Positions 55,761 to 64,000 of a stretch of DNA of 64,000 bases are shown in pieces. Position numbers and translations under genes: made by a program. The stretch covers positions 6,451,001-6,515,000 of the forward strand of contig NC_045148.1 of assembly GCF_008831285.2 (NCBI RefSeq), written 5' to 3'. The notes beneath the pieces are model-generated. The model was not told the DNA's origin. It worked only from the letters and a program-made list of their open reading frames with translations, and did not search any database. Source of the DNA: Nymphaea colorata (lineage: Eukaryota; Streptophyta; Magnoliopsida; Nymphaeales; Nymphaeaceae). The first letter of the stretch is position 1. The number at the start of each line of letters is the position of its first letter.

Positions 55761-57059
55761 TCTCCGGATCAAATGCACCTAATGATATGGGTGATTATTT
55801 TGTGCAAACTAACAACTGTCAATAGTAGGTTTTTATCTCTTTTTTTTGTTTTTTTCTTTTGTTTTTTTGTTGAAGGGTTGAGTCTTTGGTTTTTTCTTGT
55901 GAAGATTAGCATGTATGTTCCTGCTAACCTTTCCCAAACATTTTGGTATTAATAATGGCAGGGGGCATAACTCTCAGCAAATTGTTATTGTGAAATGGAT
56001 AATGACAAATACATAAAACAAGTAAATTTCTTTTGATAAAAAGGTGACTAATTAAGTGAAAAGTTGTCAAATCTGAGTACCACCTAGTATAATATAGAAG
56101 TTGGGTGAGTAGGAAGAGTATGTTAACCTGGCAGCTGTGTGGAGATGCCAGTTTTTTAGTCATCGAATTGTTCGATACCTGCAGTCTTTATTCTTGGTTT
56201 TCTTTTGATTTTTTACTTTTGTGAACATTGTTCTCTCCATTATGTAGACATTATTCATTCTGTACAAAAAAAATTCTCTGAAATAAAAGATGGAAGCTAT
56301 CTCCCAGCAACTTTACATTGGAACAAAAAAGTTGAAGTTCCTACCCTTCCTCATCCCCAAAGCACCATGCCTTCTTTTAGTACCTTAGAATGCTGTTTTG
56401 CTTCAATTTGTGCATAGGTGAACCCCATATGCAGCATACATAAGGGATGATGACCGCAACAAGACTGCATACCAGTCCCCTACCCAAGCCATTACACCAA
56501 CCTCTTTGGGAAGTATGCTCAATAAAGAAAACCATGATCAAGCAATAAACTTGAAATGTTGAGACTATATATTTATAATATTCATTACCCAATGAAGTCC
56601 AAACAAAGATTGTATGTACTTATCCATGTCGCAGACAATCTATAATTGATTGTTTTTTTTTCAATTTTTTCTTATCAAAATTGACAAATTCAACGCTTGA
56701 AATTAACACTTTCATATCAAATATGGTTCAATCTAACCATTATTACAAGTCACTCAATTGGTGGAGACCAGTTATCCCCAAGTATATTTGACGATGCTCT
56801 TGGTAAAAAAATAAAATTTTACACCCTTGAGGTTATTATTTAAGATTTTTATCTTGGAAAAAAAAATCCCTACTCTCTCGAGATCACTTTATCTCTCCAT
56901 CACCCATCGTCCCATGCCAGAAGTATCCCGATTGATAGAAAATCTGTTTGAAGTTCCAACTGGAGATATTTTCTTTCTGCTACCAAAAATGGTGCCAGAT
57001 TTCCTCCCAAATTAAGTTTCTCTCCAAAAGTATGGTTTGTAGACAATCAGAACAAACAT
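55761..57059. other. No recognised gene
   Basis: T-rich DNA with short frames on both strands (for example 56205-56417), none with motifs. May include the decayed gag end of the Gypsy relic at the right. Confidence 0.45.
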
Positions 57060-58515
57060 AGTAATTTGAGTGTGTTGATCTACGGCACGCCCCTCTCTAT
57101 AATTAGATGCAGAAACATTAAGCTAGTCAGTAGACCATTCGAGATTATGTCAAGGCCTTCATTAATGCTTGATATGGAGAACATTGAGAACTTGCCAGCT
57201 TTCCAGGAACACTGTCTTAAATTATGGGTTGTTGTAAGTTATGGTCTGGTTGAATGAAGTTCTCATTCATGCTTTGATGGACACAGGAGCGACCCACAAT
57301 TTTGTGGCTAGTCATCTGGTGGAGCACTTCGGCCTTATTGTGATGTCAAATGCCAGCCACGTGAAAGCCATCAATGTTGTCCGTTCGGCTACCAATGGTG
57401 AAGCAGAAGCCGTTAGGACATAAGTTGAACCTTGGTTGGGTAAGTGTAATTTCACGGTCTGCGCACAAGATGATTTTGACATAATGCTAGGTGTGGATTT
57501 TCTAAACTCTGGCCACACCTGAAGTCATTAATTATCTCATATGAGAAAATCTCTTGCCTAATTCCTTTGGTGTCAGACATGGCCACTACAAAAGCTATTT
57601 CATCCTTGCAATTTAAGGATGGATTGAGATGTGAAGAGCTGACCTTTCTTGCTGCTTTGAAAGAAGTTGACCCAGACCCTGAGTAAGGTAGTATCCCCCC
57701 TCAGTGCAGGAATTACTCGACAGATTCTCAGATGTTGTGCCCAAAGAAATGTGGAAGGAGTCGCCACTAAGACATGACAAATACAATGAAATAGAATTGG
57801 TGCCAAGCGCTCGGCCTCCTGCCCAGGCCCCATATCGGATGTCCCTTCCAGAGTTGGCCAAACTGCGATGAGAGCTCGATGAATTGTTGGATGCTGTCTA
57901 CATGAAGGCCTCTTATGGAGTGTGATTCTTGTTCCAATGCAAGAAGGATGGTTCTCTACAGATGTGTGTGGACTACAGAGCTTTGAACAAGCTCATTGTC
58001 AAGAACAAGCACTTTGTTCCTTGAGTGGAAGACTCGTTCGATCAACCATTTAACACCCAAATTTTCACTAAATTGGATTTGTGGTCTGGGTATTATCAGG
58101 TGAGGATTGCATAGGGGGATGAGCTGAAAGCTGCATGTATTACTTGTTATGGCTTGTTTGAATACATTGTAATGCCTTTTGAGCTTTGTAATGCACCAAC
58201 CACATTTTATTATTTAATGAATAATGTGTTTGAGCCTTACGTCGATGATTTTGTGGTTGTGTACTTGGACGACATTATGATTTATAGTTTGTTTATAGTT
58301 TTCACGTCTAGCACTTAAAATTGGTGTTCTCTAAGTTGCGAGAGAATAAGTTATATTTGAAGTAGGAAAAATGCACATTCGCTCAGCCAAGGGTCCCCTT
58401 TTTAGGCCACTTCATCAACCATAGAAAGATGGAGATGGATTCTCAAAAGGTTCTTGCCATCGTTGATTGGCCAACCCTCACAAATGTGTCGGAACTTCAG
58501 TCTTTCCTGGGCATA
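57060..58515 (+). pseudogene. Gypsy (Ty3) protease and RT relic
   Basis: 57241-57423 has LIHALMDTGATHNFVASHLV, the Gypsy aspartic protease motif, then DDFDIMLGVDFL. After many frame changes, 58090-58290 reads YGLFEYIVMPFELCNAPTTF and VVVYLDDIMIYS, the RT YLDD active site, then FLGHFINHRKMEMD and LQSFLGIATN where RT gives way to RNase H. Protease before RT with no integrase between them is the Gypsy order. Similarity stops at about 58515, and the next sequence is gag in the opposite orientation. Confidence 0.75.
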
Positions 58516-59290
58516 GCAACTAATTTGATGGGTCTTTCTTCCACCATGTTCTCTATGTCAAACATTAATGAAAAAAATGCATTGACATAATCTCGAATGG
58601 TCTCGAACTGCTTAAGACGTCGCAGACATTCTCAAGCAATCCATGCGACATTCGAAGGCAGGAACTGATGCGTAAGTTCCTACTTCATTTCTGCCCAAGT
58701 AGAGATACACGCCTTGCCTGCATGACTACCTTCTTCTAGCTTGGTCCGCCATCACAATTTGGTGTCACTATATAAATACATAACCACGACAGTGACTTTG
58801 TCATCCTCTTTGTTATGTACAACTTTGAAATATTGCTCTATCTCCCAAAGGTAGCTCTCAAGGTCCTTCGAATAATGGGCACCATTGAAAGGTTTAGGTT
58901 CTCGCATTTTATTTTTGACGTCTCCTCTATGGCCGCTCCCGGTGCACAATGCACAACAACAAGTTCTTACTGCGAGACTAGTCTAGTTTCTTCAAGCTCG
59001 TTAAGAACATCTACAAACATGCCATCCGAACAAGCAGTGAGTCCCTTCATCTAATTCTCAAGGAGGGTCAGATGCTCAAAGATCTGATGGTTATCCGATG
59101 AAGCAGAAGACACTTGAGTCGTTAATGAGCCAATGAATTCTTTCAAGTGAGAGAATCTTGACTCTTGATCCCAATCATTCAAAATTTCAACTTCCTTCCT
59201 TTCCCATTTTTAACATTGGCTGGTAGCAAACTTAAAATCTGGAAACCAACAATTGTTGTGCTCTCAATCTCCTCATTGAGGATCAAATCT
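58516..59290 (-). pseudogene. Gypsy gag relic in inverted orientation
   Basis: The minus-strand frame 58949-58752 reads MREPKPFNGAHYSKDLESYL then WEIEQYFKVV (usual 'P..F.G......L..WL..ME.YF'). Further left come ISTWAEMK.ELTHQFLPSN and LRRLKQFETIRDYVNAF, the Retrotrans_gag core. It abuts the plus-strand RT of a Gypsy element at about 58516. Confidence 0.7.
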
Positions 59291-59299
59291 TGACTGCCC

Positions 59300-59615
59300 A
59301 CGAAATACCTTTGGGCTCTATAGGCACCAAGGTTCTATAGGCACGAAGCTGCCTCAGTTCTTCTCCAATTGGATCCCTCGAAGGCCTATGATCGGGCAAA
59401 CTGGCTCTTCATTCTCTCTAATGCATGGGGTTTCATGAGGATTGGTATCTATAGAATTATGATGTGAGTCTTGTCTTCCTCACAGTCAGTGATAGCCAAT
59501 GGGACTAAGGGCCATTTCTTCAACTATCAAAGAGGCCTTAGATAGGGAGATCCCTTTCCCTACACTTGTTCACTGTGTTGATGGACATGTTTATTTGAAG
59601 GCTCAAACATGAAAA
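59300..59615 (+). pseudogene. LINE reverse transcriptase core scrap
   Basis: Shreds resembling 'L.DFSKAYDRV.W.FL' (SKAYDRANWLFILSNAWGF from about 59370 after small shifts), then SQSVIANGTKGHFF and YQRGLR.GDPF (usual 'R.GLRQGDPLSP'). One stop replaces the Gln of RQGDP. It ends where the Copia-E LTR begins. Confidence 0.6.
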
Positions 59616-59618
59616 ACG

Positions 59619-60085
59619 TGTAAGAATCATTTGGTGGGCCAGCATAGGTTAATGAGGAATTTCAGACACTATGGCTATCTTAATGTAAATATCTGGTTAA
59701 GTCATTGTGTTTTAGGATATCACGTCATTTAATATGGTATTAGGTATTTTTATAGTATACATACCTATAAGCAATTACAAATTCTTTGATGGGTTGAATC
59801 CTTAATTGCTCATAATATAAAAGGTAGTGGTCCCTGGGGTCGTGCAAAGAGAATAATAGAGTTGAAACTTCGCTTTTTAGGGTTGTCTCTTCCCTGTCTG
59901 AGAGAAACTGCACGTGCTCCACACAGACCTTGGAAGATCCTACTGTGATCTCACCACCTAGTTGTTCAGATGAATTCAGGTACGCTTCTGCTACAGTTAA
60001 AGTTTTGATCCAGTGATTTACCATGAACGAGATCCTACTTTAGGGCAAATTCATTTGTTTGTATATACATGAGGAAATCTCCCCA
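59619..60085 (+). repeat. Putative Copia-E 5' LTR
   Basis: Placed between the end of the LINE scrap and the primer-binding site, with ends TGTAAGAATC... and ...CTCCCCA. TATAAAAGG at 59816-59824 is a good TATA box. The left end is uncertain because the 3' LTR is outside the window. Confidence 0.5.
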
Positions 60086-60090
60086 TTAAT

Positions 60091-60102
60091 TGGTATTAGA
60101 GC
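60091..60102 (+). other. Copia-E primer-binding site
   Basis: TGGTATTAGAGC, complementary to the 3' end of initiator tRNA-Met as in Copia elements. Confidence 0.8.
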
Positions 60103-60304
60103 CTATATTTATTGTTAAATCATTGAATTTTTTTGGGTTAATTCTTGAAGCATCCGTACAATTTTTGGATGAACTTTGTGTGTTCTTCCCTTTTGTATCT
60201 TTTCCTTTCTTCAGTAGTGATTCAGTGATCAATGGTGTCCCAACGATGATCTACATGGATGGGTGAAGAGGGCACTAGTGCGTATACCCCTTCCTCCGTT
60301 GCAG

Positions 60305-60625
60305 GTGGGTGATGGAAGCCATCGGGCTTCCGTTGCAGCCACAAAAGATGAAGAGGAGGGAGGGGTGACGGCCGGCCCTGCTTCCAGTCGTCATTGCGCG
60401 ACACGCCGGAACCCACCCAACAACGAAGCCAAAAGGGCTTCCATTGCTACAGCAGAAAGAAGGAAGGGAAAGGGGACGGCCGGCTTCCGGCCATCAAGGG
60501 ACGAATCGCTGGCACCCACCATGAGGCGAACAACGTGGGCGATGCGATGGAAGCCGTCGGGCTTCCGTTGCAGTCGCAAAAGAGGCAAAAAGCAGGAATA
60601 TAAGGGGACGGTCAGGATCCGACCG
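60305..60625 (+). repeat. Leader repeat array 1 (~120-bp, GC-rich)
   Basis: 'gggcttccgttgcagycrca' or a close variant recurs near 60326, 60437 and 60560, each followed by an AAAAG/GAAGG-rich stretch and, in order, 'acggccggc' or 'acggtcagg'. Three degenerate units. Confidence 0.6.
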
Positions 60626-60804
60626 TTTCGGCAGGCGTCGGCAGGCCGTTAGGCGACAGCCGACTTCCGGCCATCCTGGCGCGACCCGCCGGCAGCCACC
60701 CACGCTGTTGGGTGGCCTGCCGGCGGAGTTCCACCGTTCGCCTACCGTTCGGCAGGTGAGCGGTGGAGCCGCTGCCTGAAACCGCTCACGCGGTTGAGCG
60801 GTAG

Positions 60805-61130
60805 GAGGTTGGACCCAGGTCGAGTCATGACGGACCCGATCTGGATCCATCTGAATCTTAAGAAAAGGCGAACGGTGAAACCGCTCGCGCAGTAGGCGGT
60901 CGGACCAGGCCGGGTCATGATAGACTCGACCCGGATGCATAAGAATTTAAAAAAAAAAAAGTTTTCGCCTACCTCTTGTGGTAAGAATTTCGGATCCAGG
61001 TCGGGTCATGTTGCACCCAACCCCTATCCATAAGGTTTAAATTTTTAAAATACGGATCTTTCGGATCCGGGACGGGTCATGTCGGACCTGACCTGTATCC
61101 ATATGATTTGAATTTTGAAAATGCGGTTCT
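60805..61130 (+). repeat. Leader repeat array 2 (~75-110 bp)
   Basis: Four degenerate units, each with 'gaccaggtcgggtcatg' type sequence followed by '.gacc.gaccc..atccat' and an A/T-rich spacer, near 60810, 60900, 60990 and 61065. Confidence 0.65.
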
Positions 61131-61134
61131 TTTG

Positions 61135-61565
61135 TCAAACTGATTCTGAAGAGAATCGTACTGGTTCTTCGGTTTAAGATCGCACTTCGATTCAGAACTG
61201 GTTCATACTTTTCTGAGCCGATTCAGTTCAATTTTAAAACGGTTCTTACCGATTCATACCTCTTTTCAGACCGATTCAATTGATTTTTAGACCGATTCAG
61301 GACTTTTCAAACCGGTTCATTCAGTTTTGGAACTGATTTTAGCCATTTTTCAATCGGGTCAGTGGGTTTCAAAACCGAATCGGTCCATTTTTAACAAGTT
61401 CGTCCAATTTTTAAACTGGTTCCATCCTATTTAGGGTCATGTGGGTGTTTTAGTTGCGGTTTAAGAATGATACGGGCCATTTTAAGGCCGATTCAATGGT
61501 TCTTGACCTACTTAAGCACAATTATGGTACCGGTTTATAAAATTTTGGACTATTTTGGGCCTGTT
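61135..61565 (+). repeat. Leader repeat array 3 (~25-35 bp, 'accgattca' words)
   Basis: Many degenerate copies of a motif around 'aaccgattcagt.attttta', alternating with 'aaccggttc'. The result is a long stretch of short imperfect palindromes. Confidence 0.65.
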
Positions 61566-62141
61566 TCATTAAATCATTTGGTTTTGAATTCAATGTAAGG
61601 CAATTTAGTATGTGAATTTTAATATATGTATCATGTTTTGCATGTTATTAAAATTGTAGGTGTACCTTAGATAAATATTTGGACTATGAATTTGATCTTT
61701 GGTCATGTCTATTGTTCAAAATGAGTAGATTTATACTTTATGTCGCCAAACTGACATCTCTTGTAGGAATTTGTCTGTTTCGAACATTAGATGATAGTAT
61801 ACTTAAACCATGCGGGTAATGATCAACCCAAAGGAAGATTATTGCTTGGTCAGGTTTAAGCATAGAAGGTAATGAATATATGATAATTTTCAGGTTTTCA
61901 TGTGAATAATGAGTCAATCCAAAGATGGGCTCGTTATTTGACAGAGCTAATTATCTATATTCATTGTCGACCAAGAATACCACTTGCAGTTAATATTTCA
62001 ATCCAAGGATTGGATACTAATGTTGCACCGGTACCTTGTGATGAGATTTAGGTCATTGTATTTAAATTCATTTATATTTGTTATTTCATTTATGTACATG
62101 TATTGATTGTGAGCACGTTTGGTGTTTTTGTTTTTTGTATA
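61566..62141 (+). other. Copia-E leader, unique part
   Basis: AT-rich leader before the gag start. A phrase with 'aatgagtcaatccaaagatgggc' and '..atccaaggattgg' recurs loosely (61820-62010). No gene. Confidence 0.4.
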
Positions 62142-62945
62142 ATGAGTTCTACTTCTATGATATCTGTAAATTTGAGTACTATTCATGAGTTAAATGGTTC
62201 AAATTTTAAGGATTGGAAAGAAACTGTTATGATTGTTCTGGGTTGCATGGATTTAGACCTTGCATTTAGGGAGTCGTCCCCACCTGAGTTAACAGATGAA
62301 AGTTCCCATGAGGATAAGCGGAACTTTGAACGGTGGGAGCGCTCAAACCGCATGTGTCTAATGATCATGAAGAAATCAATCTCAGGAAACTTTAGGAGCT
62401 CAATTACTAAAAAGGCTAGTGCCAAGGCATTCCTTGAAGAAATTGAAAAGCGTTTTGCTAAAAACGAAAAGGGTGAAATAAGTACTCTTTTGACTAAACT
62501 TGTGTTGCTGAAATATAAAGACAAGGGAAACATATGGGAGCACATTATGGAAATGTCTCATCTTGCTTCAAAACTATAGGCACTAGATCTGAAGTTACCT
62601 GAAGACTTCATAGTGCATATAGTTCTCCTTTCTCTTCCACCACAATATGGACAGTTTAAAATTAGTTATAACTGTCAGAAAGAGAAATGAACTCTTAATG
62701 AGCTCATTTCGCACTGTGTGGACGAAGAGGAGTGAATGAAGCATGATAAGATAGAAAGTGCTCATTTGGCTACTACGCCTAAAAGTAAGAAAAGAAAGAC
62801 TATTAAGGAAGTTGCAGTTGACCATTCATTCATTAAGAAATAGAAGAAGCATAAGCAAAGCAAATCATGGTGCTTCTTTTGCAAGGGTGAAGGTCATATG
62901 AAGAAGGATTGTACCAAGTATCACACATAACATGAAAGGAAATGT
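62142..62945 (+). pseudogene. Copia-E gag with zinc knuckle
   Basis: ATG 62142 gives MSSTSMISVNLSTIHELNGS, then NFKDWKETVMIVLGCMDLDL, RWERSNRMCLMIMKKSI and AKAFLEEIEKRFAKNEKGEI, the UBN2-type Copia gag. A TAG at 62577-62579 interrupts it, and the same frame continues LDLKLPEDF...LLSLPPQYGQF. A knuckle CFFCKGEGHMKKDC (C-x2-C-x4-H-x4-C) lies near 62874-62915. Further stops at about 62687, 62734 and 62843. Gag binds and packages element RNA. Confidence 0.8.
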
Positions 62946-63555
62946 ACACTTCTCACTTTGGTTTGTTCTGAGGTTAATTTAATTTCAGTACGCAGACACA
63001 CTTGGTGGTTAGATTCGGGTACTACTACTCACATAAGTGTTTCTATGCAGGGCTGCCTAAATTGTCGGACGTCAAATGATGCTAAAAGATTCATCTATGT
63101 GGGCAATGGCAAAAAGACGAAGGTTGAAGCCATAGCAGATTTTCGGTTATTGTTAAAGATTGGTTGTTATTTAAATTTGACAGAAACTTATGTAGTACCG
63201 TCTTTTAGACGGAATTTGATTTATATTTCCTTACTAGACAAACTTGGTTATTATTGTTCATTGGAGGAAGTAAATTTAAGTTGTTTCTACACTCAAATTT
63301 GATTGTCACTAGTTCTTTGTTTGATAGCGATAACCTTTATTTGCTTGATATAGTTGCTTCATATCATGAAACCTTGCATGTTACGTCTAGTGGTATTAAA
63401 AGAAAATTAGCAAAAGAGAATTTTGCTATGTTGTGGCATAGGCGCTTAGAACATATCCCTGAAAAGAAGATCAAAAGGCTTATGTCGAATGAAATTATTG
63501 AATCCCTTGATTTTGCAGACTTTAATGTTCGCATTGAATGTATAAATGAAAAATG
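62946..63555 (+). pseudogene. Copia-E protease and pre-integrase region
   Basis: WWLDSGTTTHISVSMQGC is the Copia protease active site (D-S-G). Then VVPSFRRNLIYISLLDKLGY. After a frameshift near 63260-63300 follow LYLLDI and FAMLWHRRLEHIPEKKIKRL, the pre-integrase motif. The catalytic integrase core is absent: after about 63555 the sequence jumps to the region that normally lies downstream of integrase. Confidence 0.75.
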
Positions 63556-64000
63556 AACAAACATTAAGGGGTTATAAGTTTTATAATCCAACCAGTAAGT
63601 TTTTCTATAAAACGGAAAAAGCCCATTTCTTTGAGGATATTGAGTTTAGGGGAGGTGATTAGGTAAGAAGTATTGCCTTTGAAGATGGGCCTGAGTCTAT
63701 CATACAGATGTTGTAAGCAATAGTCAGGTCTTCGTTCCTACCATTGTTTCATCAACATATTCAGAAGAAGGCAATGATTATGGTCTCCCTACTCAAACCA
63801 CTAAAGAACAAACTCAACAACCTCAAGAAAATCAAGTAGAGGTGCCACTAAGGAGATCTACTAAAGAAATGAGAAGCACAATTTCAAATGATTTTGTCTA
63901 TCTCCAAGAACATGATGTTGATATGGGCTTAATGGAGGATGATCCTATTAACGTCCAGCAAGTGATAAAGAGTTCTAAATCTCATCAGTGGATAGATGTC
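63556..64000 (+). pseudogene. Copia-E post-integrase hinge, start of RT
   Basis: Shreds KFFYKTEKAHFFEDIEF, then DYGLPTQTTKEQTQQPQ and VPLRRSTKEMRSTISNDFVY, the usual 'RRS.R.R....DY' hinge before the Copia RT. The window ends here. Confidence 0.6.

Larger units (their letters stand above)
59619..64000 (+). mobile_element. Copia-E retrotransposon, running off the window end
   Basis: 5' LTR, primer-binding site, a 2-kb repeat-rich leader, gag, zinc knuckle, protease and pre-integrase, then a deletion of the integrase core and the hinge before RT. The RT would lie beyond 64000. Frames contain scattered stops. Confidence 0.75.

Noticed and set aside
60091-60102. tRNA-like sequence TGGTATTAGAGC (also at 17380 and 27797 on the minus strand)
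   Set aside because: These are retrotransposon primer-binding sites next to LTRs; no cloverleaf surrounds them.
60800-61565. Regularly repeated short motifs resembling a CRISPR array
   Set aside because: Units are degenerate and variable in length without constant repeats and unique spacers, and lie in a plant retrotransposon leader.

Overview
The window looks like nuclear DNA of a flowering plant. It is AT-rich and gene-poor, and most of it is layered transposable elements: Copia and Gypsy LTR elements, LINEs, hAT transposons, short inverted-repeat elements and many long (TA)n tracts. The only intact genes are two intronless plant UDP-glycosyltransferases (UGTs) of the group E / UGT71-like type. 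A leucine-rich-repeat NLR relic and a fragment resembling the ACD11-binding protein BPA1 fit a land plant. Species cannot be fixed from the sequence.

The backbone is a tandem array of UGT units repeating about every 18 kb. Unit C (about 60-1310, plus a 28-bp remnant of the UGT start at 4718-4745) has lost its gene. Unit A (about 17661-28490) carries UGT copy 1 (20235-21626). Unit B (about 36045-39545) carries UGT copy 2 (37332-38720). The same ~500-bp inverted-repeat element sits at the same place in A and B, while C shows the empty site. This places its insertion after C separated from the A/B ancestor. Unit A alone then received a roughly 6-kb Copia array between the UGT 3' flank and a (TA)n tract.

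Both UGTs have Ser instead of the near-invariant first Trp of the PSPG box. Copy 1 also has Gly at the position of the catalytic-dyad Asp, which copy 2 keeps.

Layout: 60-4750 unit C and small elements; 5335-5785 LINE ORF1 relic; 6789-6986 BPA1-like fragment; 7540-10450 degenerate BED/DUF659 hAT (minus); 10540-17660 Copia-A (minus), split by a near-complete hAT (13029-16778) with matching 8-bp target duplications; 17661-22220 unit A with UGT copy 1; 22221-28202 Copia-B (minus), itself split by a 1-kb inverted-repeat element filled with a polypyrimidine tract; 28763-35700 Copia-C relic with an internal direct duplication; 36045-39545 unit B with UGT copy 2; 39868-42370 NLR LRR relic; 43065-44150 LINE 3' end; 44793-45672 third location of a local repeat; 45816-46420 unrecognised gene-like fragments; 48144-48630 non-autonomous hAT; 49150-50330 LINE RT relic; 50374-53640 Copia-D; 53960-55760 second LINE 3' end split by a 939-bp element with a 9-bp target duplication and a possible captured exon; 57060-59290 Gypsy relic with inverted gag; 59300-59615 LINE RT scrap; 59619-64000 Copia-E, whose leader is full of tandem repeats and which runs off the end.

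No RNA gene, CRISPR array or organelle-like segment was seen. Apart from the UGT pair, nothing here looks like genes working together.
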